A DNA stretch of 64,000 bases from positions 1-64,000 of the forward strand of contig JACJZA010000015.1 of the NCBI GenBank assembly GCA_020635825.1, in the 5' to 3' direction. The translations under genes were made by a program, and so were the position numbers. Below the pieces are notes generated by a model. That model ran no database searches. It had not been told where the DNA came from and saw only the letters and a program-made list of their open reading frames with translations. The stretch is from Flavobacteriales bacterium. Lineage in GTDB: Bacteria > Bacteroidota > Bacteroidia > Flavobacteriales_E > Vicingaceae. Each line of letters starts with the position of its first letter. Within the stretch, counting starts at the first letter, position 1. Shown piece by piece: positions 53,169 through 60,495 of the stretch.

Positions 53169-53801
53169 ATGGAAGAGCTAACCAATGAAGAGATCATTTT
53201 AGCAGGACTAGGAGCCGCTAAAGGATCAGTAGGATTAAAAAATGCCGTAAAGCAAGAAATAGGAGCATCCCGATTCAGAAAACAATTTTTGGAAAGAGTA
53301 CACATGCTGCCTAAGAACATCCAAAGAGCATTAGCCAATCATAAGGCACAAATTTCAGACGCTCCTTATTATGCTACTGCTCCGATTAAAGGAACAAGAG
53401 CAGAGTTAATCAAATTATCTGTTCCCGAAGAAATCGGAATTACCAACATCGACAACGGTAAGTTAGGCAAAGACCGCCACTTAACCCTTTCAGGAATCAG
53501 AGTGATTTATGATGCAGCAGCCATAGACGGAGCTTTTATTTCCAATATCCCAGTTGACCTGTTAAATGCCGAATGGGAGTTAGAATTAAACGGAAGAAAA
53601 GTGTTTGAAAAAATGCCTTTCAGAAAGTTTTTCGATGGCTTTTACGGATACAACACGACTAAACCTTTTGGCTTATATGTGTTGAACAATCCAAAAGTAA
53701 TCTATCCTCAAACCCCGATTGAGTTCAATGTGAACTTACCAAAACAGGTAGCAGGATTTTTAAAAGTGTTCCTTGAAGGAACGACTGTTTACGGCTACTA
53801 A
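53169..53801 (+). CDS. Possible jelly-roll structural protein
   Basis: A 210-residue protein. The N-terminal 60 residues are helical (RFRKQFLERVHMLPKNIQRAL); the rest is strand-rich (HLTLSGIRVIYDAA, AEWELELNGRKVFEKMPFRKF, LNNPKVIYPQTPIEFNVNLP) and ends in VFLEGTTVYGY. The order of strands and the NGRKV/NNPK turns suggest a single jelly roll, so it is my best capsid or spike candidate, but no family is recognised. It has its own leader motif (53143-53161), which implies high translation. Confidence 0.5.
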   Translation: MEELTNEEIILAGLGAAKGSVGLKNAVKQEIGASRFRKQFLERVHMLPKNIQRALANHKAQISDAPYYATAPIKGTRAELIKLSVPEEIGITNIDNGKLGKDRHLTLSGIRVIYDAAAIDGAFISNIPVDLLNAEWELELNGRKVFEKMPFRKFFDGFYGYNTTKPFGLYVLNNPKVIYPQTPIEFNVNLPKQVAGFLKVFLEGTTVYGY

Positions 53802-53852
53802 GGTCGTGAATCACCAACCTTAAAAATCAATTATTAACCAAGCTCTAAAATT

Positions 53853-53879
53853 CTCCCTTCGGGGAGATTTAGAAGGGCT
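53853..53879. repeat. REP-like element inside the island
   Basis: CTCCCTTCGGGGAG followed by ATTTAGAAGGGCT is a relative of the element at 28570-28596. It lies between the leader motif and the ATG of the gene at 53895. Confidence 0.65.
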
Positions 53880-53894
53880 AAAAAACTAGAAAAA

Positions 53895-54158
53895 ATGGCA
53901 GAAGAAATAGATAAAGTAGATGGCATCATAGAAAGCATTAATCAGCTTTCAGATGCAGAAAAGAGGGATTTAACGATTAGAGTTAGAACCACCCCCGAAG
54001 GTATCAAAGCTTACACCTCTTTCCTTTATGGATTCGGTGGCTTGCCAAGTGTTCCGGTAGATAATGGAAATACTCCACCCATACCGGACGAAGGGAATCC
54101 GACTTCTAAAGAATCCCCAGATAACAACAACGATACTTCAGAAGAAGAATGGTTGTGA
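53895..54158 (+). CDS. Small acidic protein of unknown function
   Basis: An 87-residue protein. The first half is helical and charged (IDGIIESINQLSDAEKRDLTI); the second half is a Gly/Pro-rich, acidic low-complexity tail ending EEEWL. It could be a minor structural or scaffolding component. It is in the co-directional block, preceded by a REP element. Confidence 0.5.
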   Translation: MAEEIDKVDGIIESINQLSDAEKRDLTIRVRTTPEGIKAYTSFLYGFGGLPSVPVDNGNTPPIPDEGNPTSKESPDNNNDTSEEEWL

Positions 54159-54184
54159 TTAATCAACCCTAAAAACCAAAGAAC

Positions 54185-54544
54185 ATGAAAACAGGAGTTC
54201 AGCTAATAGAAAAAGAAGTACCCAATGCAGGAGCGGTAATAACCATTTCGGAAGAACTGGACAACAATTACCATTATGTTGACGGGATTGCAGTCATGGA
54301 CAACATGGGATTGAATCACATTCTCAAACAAAGTTCAATAGATGGCAAGGAGTTGTACCCCAAAGGTTTTGAAGTTTCTTTTTTTCAGTCCAATCTCTTC
54401 GTTGCTCCCGACAAACGCTTTTTGAGTTTTGAAAAACGGGAAGCCAACGGCAACAAGATTGAAATGGAAATTGAAGACGGGGGAACTGCCCCAAGTTATC
54501 CTTATACCCTGAAAATCTATTTACGATTAAGCAATGTAGAATAA
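54185..54544 (+). CDS. Small beta-rich protein 1 of a three-gene overlap cluster
   Basis: A 119-residue, soluble, strand-rich protein (GAVITISEELDNNYHYVDGI, GFEVSFFQSNLFVAPDKRF, PYTLKIYLRLSNVE). No family is recognised. It has the leader motif at 54158-54177. The stop overlaps the next start (TAATG). Together with the two following genes it looks like a set of small beta proteins of similar size, as expected for penton, spike or fibre-type components. Confidence 0.5.
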   Translation: MKTGVQLIEKEVPNAGAVITISEELDNNYHYVDGIAVMDNMGLNHILKQSSIDGKELYPKGFEVSFFQSNLFVAPDKRFLSFEKREANGNKIEMEIEDGGTAPSYPYTLKIYLRLSNVE

Positions 54545-54876
54545 TGAAAAAGATAGAAAACATATTCCGAGAGCAATTGCAACAAGGAGAAAGTAAAGCC
54601 CTTTTGTTTGTTCCCATTGCCAAGCATCAGCGAATCACAGGTTTACTGATGACCAGTAACATAGAAGTTGCCTTATCCCTGTTTGATGGAACCGACCTGA
54701 TCTTTAACCAACAAAGTGTTTATCATGGTTCACAGGTCAGTCCTGATGACAGGATAATTCAACTGGATGAACCCCTTTTCGGAAAAGCTGTTAAAGGCAT
54801 GGTAACAGGACTTCAAAGCAATACCCGTGCAAGTGTTTATTTAATAATTGAAAGTACAGATGACAACCAACGATAA
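54544..54876 (+). CDS. Small beta-rich protein 2
   Basis: A 110-residue protein, soluble and strand-rich after a short N-terminal helix (KIENIFREQLQQGESKALL), with SLFDGTDLIFNQQSVYHG and VYLIIESTD strands. Its start overlaps the previous stop and its end overlaps the next gene by 17 nt, so the three genes are translationally coupled. No family is recognised. Confidence 0.5.
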   Translation: MKKIENIFREQLQQGESKALLFVPIAKHQRITGLLMTSNIEVALSLFDGTDLIFNQQSVYHGSQVSPDDRIIQLDEPLFGKAVKGMVTGLQSNTRASVYLIIESTDDNQR

Positions 54877-55246
54877 CATATTGATTCGCATGATTGAAAA
54901 AGATTTGTCGGCTAGAAAAGCAGCGAACTATCATTTGAAAGACGAGGTAATTGTTAATCCTCAACAAATCAAAGTAGGTGCAAACGAAGCTGTTTATGTC
55001 TCTTATTGTTATATAGAATCCGCAGGCGTTTTTTCCATCAAAGTAGAATCAGGAACCGACCTTGTGGAGTATCTCCCTCAAAACACTTATCAAAGAGAAG
55101 TCGCAGGAACAAACATTTATCAAAGTTCTCAAATCACTACTCATTGGAGCAACGTAAAAATTACTGCACAACAAACAACGAACTTCTTTATCCGATATAT
55201 CCGAGTAACCATACATAAATACAAAAGCCATGAAAAAGAAAGTTAA
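54860..55246 (+). CDS. Small beta-rich protein 3
   Basis: The start is set at ATG 54860 (MTTNDNILIRMIEKDLSARK), 128 residues; an upstream TTG at 54848 is less likely. The protein has an N-terminal helix, then strands (EAVYVSYCYIESAGVFSIKV, FFIRYIRVTIHKY). The gene overlaps both neighbours by 17 nt. Function is unknown; size and fold resemble the two preceding genes. Confidence 0.5.
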   Translation: MTTNDNILIRMIEKDLSARKAANYHLKDEVIVNPQQIKVGANEAVYVSYCYIESAGVFSIKVESGTDLVEYLPQNTYQREVAGTNIYQSSQITTHWSNVKITAQQTTNFFIRYIRVTIHKYKSHEKES

Positions 55247-56216
55247 AAATTACATAGATGCCCCATTGGCAAAAAAGAAAATAGAACGATACAAATACTG
55301 GTCTATTAAAGATGAAGGTGGTGTAACCATTTGTTCATCGGAAGAAAACAATCCTGACAACAAATCATTCTCTGAAATCTTAGATCAGATAATGAAAGAT
55401 AATGTGGATGCAGAGATACAAATCCGTTACGGAACCAGTGAGCAGTCATCCCGACAAAATCCCCCCTTCTTTTTAACCATTAATGAAGAAATTGAATGGG
55501 TAGAACCCGAAGACGATGAGACGGTAAGCATTAACGGAGTACCTCATAAAGTAGATAAAAACGGAAACGTGAATATCAACTTAACTTCAAGCCCTGCCAC
55601 TATTGCTAAAGAAAATCCAAGCGAGCAAATAAATCATTATGATACCATTCGCAAAGAAATGGAGATGCAACTGGAAGGCATCCGCAGAGAACATACTTTG
55701 AAAGAAGAAAGGATGCAGTTAGACATGCAAAACAAGCTCATGGAACAAACTTTAAAGTTCAGGGAATTAATGCTTGCAGAACGTGAAGCACGATTGGCTG
55801 AACGAGAACAAGGCATTAGCCAACAGGAACATTATTTAAGTAATAAAGAAAAAGAAATCAGAGGCGACCTGGTGGGTTACTTAAAACAAGTTCCAAGTGC
55901 TTTAGGAGCTATCATCAAAGAATTTACCAATCCCGAAAAAGGACTGGGTAAATCCAAAGAAGAAAACCAACCGAAAAAAGAAAGGCAAAAAGCTGACTTT
56001 ACGGTGGAAGATGAAGAAGAAGTTTCGGTTGCAGAAGTTATCGAGGACGATGATTTTTCACAGGAAGACATTGACGAAGAAATTGCCAGATATGAGCAAG
56101 AAGAAGCCGAAGAAGAAAATACTTCACACATTGAAGATATTGAACCTATTGATGAAGAAGAAGCCGAAGAAACGACAGAAGAACAAGAGGACAATACAGA
56201 AAATGAACCCAAATAA
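55230..56216 (+). CDS. Coiled-coil protein with acidic tail (scaffold candidate)
   Basis: A 328-residue protein. Residues 1-100 are a mixed domain (YKYWSIKDEGGVTICSSEEN). About 130-215 is a long charged coiled coil rich in Glu/Arg/Gln (REHTLKEERMQLDMQNKLME, REARLAEREQGISQQE). The last about 80 residues are extremely acidic (EEEVSVAEVIEDDDFSQEDI, DEEEAEETTEEQEDN). Long coiled coils with acidic ends occur in viral scaffolding proteins and assembly chaperones; this role is inferred. It overlaps the preceding gene by 17 nt. Confidence 0.55.
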   Translation: MKKKVKNYIDAPLAKKKIERYKYWSIKDEGGVTICSSEENNPDNKSFSEILDQIMKDNVDAEIQIRYGTSEQSSRQNPPFFLTINEEIEWVEPEDDETVSINGVPHKVDKNGNVNINLTSSPATIAKENPSEQINHYDTIRKEMEMQLEGIRREHTLKEERMQLDMQNKLMEQTLKFRELMLAEREARLAEREQGISQQEHYLSNKEKEIRGDLVGYLKQVPSALGAIIKEFTNPEKGLGKSKEENQPKKERQKADFTVEDEEEVSVAEVIEDDDFSQEDIDEEIARYEQEEAEEENTSHIEDIEPIDEEEAEETTEEQEDNTENEPK

Positions 56217-56242
56217 TTATTAACCCTATAAACCGAATAGCC

Positions 56243-56488
56243 ATGATTTACAAAGTAAAATTAACCGTTGAGGCTGACAGCAAAGAGCAGTTAGTCGAAA
56301 AGATGCAAGCCTTTCAGGATTTACAAAACAATCTCAACCATGAGGATCTGATGCAAGCTGTTGACATGATAGTTGAACATCCCGACTTGGTAGAATTTAT
56401 CAAAGAGGTTGCTCCAAAAGACGATAAAGAATTGTCTTTAGGCGATTACATCAACATTGCCCGAAAAGCTTTTCAAAAGTTCGGGTAA
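56243..56488 (+). CDS. Small helical protein of unknown function
   Basis: An 81-residue soluble protein, mostly helical after one strand (KVKLTVEADSKEQLVEKMQAF, EDLMQAVDMIVEHPDLVEFI). It has the leader motif at 56216-56234, 8 nt before the ATG. No family is recognised. Confidence 0.5.
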   Translation: MIYKVKLTVEADSKEQLVEKMQAFQDLQNNLNHEDLMQAVDMIVEHPDLVEFIKEVAPKDDKELSLGDYINIARKAFQKFG

Positions 56489-56528
56489 GACCAATTAACC
56501 CAAGTATTAACCTTTAATCCGATGAATT

Positions 56529-56939
56529 ATGAACCCATTAATTGTGCAGAAAGTAGCAAGTGGAGCTAAGAAAGTATTTACGAACAAGTATGTCATTGTT
56601 GCCATTATTGTCATCGTTTCTTTCTGGGTACTCAAAGGAGGAATTACCAAACTCATTCGGGCTTACAAAGAAAAACAATTTGATAAGAACGAAGCCAAAG
56701 ACTATAACCAGTTAGCCCAACAGTACAGGGCAGCAGCTAACCCATCAGGAAGCGACTGGATGATAGACTGGGACGGAACCGATGAAGATGCCATAGACCG
56801 CTTAGGTTATCAAACCAAAGGACACCTTGAAAGTGTTGCAGCAGTTTATAAGCAAAAGTTCCACGAAACGCTGACCGACAGAATGAGAAAAGAGCTAAGT
56901 ACAGATGATTTTCAAAACTGGCGAAACATAGTGGATTAG
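56529..56939 (+). CDS. Single-TM protein of unknown function
   Basis: A 136-residue protein with one TM helix near residues 16-36 (KYVIVAIIVIVSFWVLKGG) and a basic then acidic soluble tail (RAYKEKQFDKNEAKDYN, DWMIDWDGTDEDAIDRLGY). It has a partial leader motif (56504-56520). It belongs to the set of single-anchor proteins that characterises this block. Confidence 0.5.
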   Translation: MNPLIVQKVASGAKKVFTNKYVIVAIIVIVSFWVLKGGITKLIRAYKEKQFDKNEAKDYNQLAQQYRAAANPSGSDWMIDWDGTDEDAIDRLGYQTKGHLESVAAVYKQKFHETLTDRMRKELSTDDFQNWRNIVD

Positions 56940-56975
56940 TGGTGTGTCGCCACCGACAATTAAAAATTAAAAAAA

Positions 56976-57605
56976 ATGAAATTCAGTTTTAAACCCAATA
57001 AGTTAGGCTATGCCGTGATAGTTGTTGTTATAATGATAACTGCCATTGTTCTGTTCAGGAAAAAGGACACGGTTAGCCAATTGATTAGCAAAGGAATTAA
57101 TTACCTGAAGGAGAAAAGTTGGGACATGGTTTCCGACCAAAGAATCAGTACCCTTCATCCTTTGATAATCGGTAAGGCTAAAGAGTTCATTATCCGAGCC
57201 GAAAAAGAACTGGGAATAAAATTGCGGGTAGTTTCCGCTCTCCGTTCATGGGTAGAGCAAACCGCTCTTTTCAATCAACCTTTTGACGGAAAAGACAATG
57301 ACCATGACGGTCAAATTGATGAAGCTGATGAAAAAGTAACCAATGCAAAAGCAGGTTCCAGTTATCACAACTTTGGTTTAGCCCTAGATGTGGTAGAGAT
57401 AAAAAACGGTAAAGCCTTATGGAAAAATCCGAACTGGAGCAAGATAGCAGCATTAGGAAAAAGCATCGGTTTTGAATGGGGTGGCGATTGGAAAAGCTTT
57501 AAAGACAAACCGCATTTTCAATACACCTTCGGAAAAACCCTAGCCCAGTTAAGAGACTTGTATCAATCAGGTCATCGTACCGGTGATTATGTCAACTTAG
57601 CTTAA
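56976..57605 (+). CDS. Membrane-anchored M15-type peptidase (endolysin-like)
   Basis: A 209-residue protein with an N-terminal TM helix (LGYAVIVVVIMITAIVLF). The D-Ala-D-Ala/L-Ala-D-Glu peptidase domain shows SALRSWVEQTALFNQ, the zinc motif SSYHNFGLALDVV (His and Asp), the catalytic Glu region FEWGGDW and the final His in KPHFQYTFG. An insertion, DNDHDGQIDEAD, matches a calcium-binding EF-hand loop. Such enzymes cut peptidoglycan crosslinks; the membrane anchor differs from free endolysins and suggests a cell-entry or release enzyme held in a membrane. Confidence 0.85.
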   Translation: MKFSFKPNKLGYAVIVVVIMITAIVLFRKKDTVSQLISKGINYLKEKSWDMVSDQRISTLHPLIIGKAKEFIIRAEKELGIKLRVVSALRSWVEQTALFNQPFDGKDNDHDGQIDEADEKVTNAKAGSSYHNFGLALDVVEIKNGKALWKNPNWSKIAALGKSIGFEWGGDWKSFKDKPHFQYTFGKTLAQLRDLYQSGHRTGDYVNLA

Positions 57606-57729
57606 AGATAGTAGTAAGTAATCAGAAATCAGTATCCACATGGATCACATTAGCTAATTACTGAAAAACAGTTACTCACTGCTGATTACAATTAACCCTT
57701 TTTATTAACCCTTTAAAACCTTAAATGTT

Positions 57730-58419
57730 ATGCAAGAAAATGAAAAAAAGGTTGCAGTAATGAACCCTTACGATGTCGTAGGGAAGGTTCACAACAAAGG
57801 AATGGACTTTGTCCTCTCAAAGCTCAATCCTGATGACGAAGCCAAATACGAGAAAATAACTGAATTAGTCAGTCAGTTTCTTGTAGAATTGACCTCGAAA
57901 GAAGAACAGGAAAACAGTTCTAACTTTATCAAAGATGATTTTGTATATGGTTACATTGCTGTTGGCAAAACGTTTAATTTGGTTGCTATTAACTCTATTG
58001 TAGAGTTAAATAAAATGGCAGCATTTAACGAAAAGCAAGCCTGTTTCATTAATGCCCTTTTAAATGTTTCCGATAAATTGTCTTTGGACTATGAAGGAAC
58101 TTTGAAAGTTTTAATGAACATCGAGGAGCAAATTCTAGCTTCCGATTTAACTCCTGAAGAAAAGCAAATCCCTTTGATTGTTGCCAGTATTACTAAATAC
58201 AGTGTGAAGTATTACTTACACGCTTTAAGTAGTGATTGTGCTAGTCATAAAATTGCTGATTTTATTGACGGAGATTTATCCAGTTTTAAATTCCCTTGGA
58301 AAGCAGATGGCAAAGGTGCTATCGCTGGAGCCATTGGCGGAATTGGAACAGGTGTTGTGATAGGTGCTATTGGCGGAGCCATTGGCAGTTCTGTTGCTGC
58401 ATTGTTAGGATTAGGATAA
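57730..58419 (+). CDS. Protein with C-terminal glycine-zipper membrane segment
   Basis: A 229-residue protein. The first 190 residues are helical and soluble (YDVVGKVHNKGMDFVLSKLN, TELVSQFLVELTSKEEQEN). The last 35 are a glycine-zipper stretch (AIAGAIGGIGTGVVIGAIGG) that can insert into membranes and oligomerise. A holin-, bacteriocin- or pore-like role is conceivable. It carries the full leader motif 9 nt before the ATG and is followed by a strong terminator, so it ends the main block. Confidence 0.6.
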   Translation: MQENEKKVAVMNPYDVVGKVHNKGMDFVLSKLNPDDEAKYEKITELVSQFLVELTSKEEQENSSNFIKDDFVYGYIAVGKTFNLVAINSIVELNKMAAFNEKQACFINALLNVSDKLSLDYEGTLKVLMNIEEQILASDLTPEEKQIPLIVASITKYSVKYYLHALSSDCASHKIADFIDGDLSSFKFPWKADGKGAIAGAIGGIGTGVVIGAIGGAIGSSVAALLGLG

Positions 58420-58431
58420 ACCTAAACCATA

Positions 58432-58458
58432 CAGGGGCTTTTATAGCCCCTGTTTTTT
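58432..58458 (+). terminator. Strong intrinsic terminator ending the block
   Basis: CAGGGGCT-TTTAT-AGCCCCTG is a perfect 8-bp stem followed by six T residues, 13 nt after the stop at 58419. Confidence 0.92.
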
Positions 58459-58469
58459 ATCTATCACTT

Positions 58470-59015
58470 ATGATGAAAAAAATATACATACCAATTATTG
58501 TGGTCGCCTTAGTGGTAATCATTTTTCTTGCCAGTCAGCCTAAAAAGAAGGATATGGAACTGGGGAAACTAAAAATAAACCGTCCTCCGAAAGTAAGGAT
58601 TGTGTACAGTAAGAAATTAAAACCCAATGAACGTCCTAAAATAACTTCTTCAAATGATGTGTTGGATATGTTACGGGAATTATGGAGCAGTCAGGTAGAA
58701 GTAAGAGAAGAATTTTTGTTATTACTCCTGGACAGATCCAATCGGGTATTAGGTTATGAATTGTTGAGTAAAGGTGGAATAAGTGGAACGGTAGCCGATT
58801 TACGCTTAATCTTTTCCATTGCCTTAACAGCTTTAGCCTCTGCCATTATCATTGCACACAATCACCCTAGCGGTAATATTCAACCCAGCCATGCTGACAT
58901 TGTTTTAACGAATAGAATCAAAGAAGCTGGGCAACAGTTGGAAATTCCCTTACTCGACCACATTATATTAACCAAAGAAGGTCATTACTCTTTTGCCGAT
59001 GAAGGCAGATTGTAG
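58470..59015 (+). CDS. Membrane-anchored RadC/JAB-type MPN protein
   Basis: The start at ATG 58470 gives 181 residues beginning with a TM helix (IYIPIIVVALVVIIFLA). The MPN core holds the JAMM motif IIIAHNHPSGNIQPSHAD plus upstream LLLLDRSNRVLGYELLSKGG and LPLLDHIILTKEGHYSFADEG. This is the RadC/JAB catalytic module, lacking the usual N-terminal HhH half of RadC and replaced by a membrane anchor. RadC-type domains are frequent on mobile elements, with unclear substrates. The gene starts 12 nt after the terminator, 23 nt before the patatin gene. Confidence 0.85.
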   Translation: MMKKIYIPIIVVALVVIIFLASQPKKKDMELGKLKINRPPKVRIVYSKKLKPNERPKITSSNDVLDMLRELWSSQVEVREEFLLLLLDRSNRVLGYELLSKGGISGTVADLRLIFSIALTALASAIIIAHNHPSGNIQPSHADIVLTNRIKEAGQQLEIPLLDHIILTKEGHYSFADEGRL

Positions 59016-59038
59016 GCTTTCTGTAAAACCTATGAATT

Positions 59039-59959
59039 ATGAAAAAGAGAGCATTAGTATTAAGCGGAGGCTCCATTAAAGGAGCTTTTCAGGCAGGAGC
59101 CGTCAGACAAGTATTAAGAGAGGGTTTTCAGCCCGATATTGTTCATGGTATTTCTGTGGGATCATTGAACGGCAGTTTTATCGTAAACGAAACAGGAAAA
59201 CGACTGAACCATTTTGATTGGAAAGATATTGGCAAAGCCTTAGTTGATTTTTGGAAAGACAACATCAATAAGCCAAGTGATTTAGTGGAGAAGAAAGGTT
59301 TTTTACGATTAGCCAAAGAACTACTTTTTAACCATTTTAACGGCATTATATCCACCGAACCATTACAAGCATTGATAAAGAGAACTTTGTCTGTTGAACA
59401 TCTTAGAAAAAGCCTGGTCGAGTTTACGGCTGGTGCAGTAGATATGATTACTGGTAAGTTGAATTACTTTAGTCAACTTGACCCTGCTTTAATTGAAGGG
59501 ATTATTGCCAGTACAGCCATACCGATTATGATGCCGATTTCTCAAATTGGAAGCACCCCTTTTTATGATGGTGGATTAAGAGATGTTGCTCCTTTAAAAA
59601 GTGTGATTGATAAAGGAGCTGATGAAATCGTGATTATACTTTGTCAATCGGAAGAGTTATCGAGTAAAAATTTCAATACAGGTAAATTAACTCATCTAGC
59701 TTCGCGTATCATGGATATTGTTGTCAATGAAACCGTAAACAATGATATTGCTAAAATGCAGTACATCAATGAGCTTGTTCCTGATGATGAAATGGAAATC
59801 AAAAACGGGATTCATTCCGGAAAGAAGAAAATAAAGTACCGAATTATTCGACCTAGTAAGGAATTAATTGTAAAGATTGACCAGTTTAAAAAACAGGATA
59901 TTGAAAAAATGATTGCACTTGGAGAGGTTACGGCTTTTAAGAGTGAGTGGATGGAGTAA
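59039..59959 (+). CDS. Patatin-like phospholipase
   Basis: A 306-residue protein with the patatin catalytic set: oxyanion loop ALVLSGGSIKGAFQAGAVR at residues 5-23, the nucleophile elbow GISVGSLNG (Ser at about 40), and the Asp dyad in FYDGGLRDVAP. It is a cytosolic acyl hydrolase by sequence, with no signal peptide. It is the last gene of the block and runs in the same direction as the RadC-type gene; it ends convergent to the XRE gene with only 2 nt between them. Confidence 0.88.
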   Translation: MKKRALVLSGGSIKGAFQAGAVRQVLREGFQPDIVHGISVGSLNGSFIVNETGKRLNHFDWKDIGKALVDFWKDNINKPSDLVEKKGFLRLAKELLFNHFNGIISTEPLQALIKRTLSVEHLRKSLVEFTAGAVDMITGKLNYFSQLDPALIEGIIASTAIPIMMPISQIGSTPFYDGGLRDVAPLKSVIDKGADEIVIILCQSEELSSKNFNTGKLTHLASRIMDIVVNETVNNDIAKMQYINELVPDDEMEIKNGIHSGKKKIKYRIIRPSKELIVKIDQFKKQDIEKMIALGEVTAFKSEWME

Positions 59960-59961
59960 TA

Positions 59962-60312
59962 CTATTGTTGGAATTTTAATTGATCTTTTAAATTTTGTAT
60001 TTCTCTATTTAGTAATTCCCTTTCTTTTTCATATTTATCAAATAGTTGTTTGAGTAAATCAATTGTCGAAGTAGGTGATAATGTATTCAAATCATCTTCA
60101 TTTAAGCTTTTTGTTTCATCAACTAAATCCCATACATTTATTCCTAAGATTGAAGCTATTGTAGTTATTTTATTCCAATTGAGTTGAGTTTCATTTCTTT
60201 CTATTTTTGAATAAGCAAATTGACTAATATTAAGCTTATCTGCCATATATTGTTGAGATAATTTGTTCTGTTTTCTAACCGTTTTTATTTTAATATGAGG
60301 GGGAATGCGCAT
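59962..60312 (-). CDS. XRE-family regulator with C-terminal coiled coil (paralogue 2)
   Basis: A 116-residue paralogue of the protein at 34963-35319, with the same layout: HTH (QQYMADKLNISQFAYSKIER, ETQLNWNKITTIASILG) and a coiled coil (KYEKERELLNREIQNLKDQL). It is divergent from the TolC-like gene. The palindrome TAAAACT-TAA-AGTTTTA in between overlaps the TolC promoter region, so it is the probable regulator of that operon and of itself. Confidence 0.85.
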   Translation of the reverse strand: MRIPPHIKIKTVRKQNKLSQQYMADKLNISQFAYSKIERNETQLNWNKITTIASILGINVWDLVDETKSLNEDDLNTLSPTSTIDLLKQLFDKYEKERELLNREIQNLKDQLKFQQ

Positions 60313-60372
60313 GATTATAAAATTAATTGTTTTTTCATTAAGAAATTCTATAAATAGTGAATATATGCATTA

Positions 60373-60401
60373 TAAAACTTAAAGTTTTAGATGTATATTT
60401 G
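60373..60401. promoter_or_regulatory. Palindromic operator candidate and -7 box of the TolC gene
   Basis: TAAAACT-TAA-AGTTTTA is at 60373-60389, and TATATTTG (a -7 box) at 60394-60401. The palindrome would cover the upstream part of the promoter. Confidence 0.55.
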
Positions 60402-60495
60402 GAACTTTGTATTTTTATGTTTAGCAATAAAACAGCAAAATATTTAGTTGTTTAACAAATAAAGTAGAACCCGTGAAAAAAATTAATAATTCCCA

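Noticed and set aside
58296..58469. N-terminal extension of the RadC-type protein
   Set aside because: It is an out-of-frame reading of the glycine-zipper gene and its terminator; the real start is ATG 58470.
46024..59959. Tailed prophage or conjugative transposon
   Set aside because: No terminase, portal, tape measure, tail, relaxase, TraG or integrase signatures were found among the proteins.
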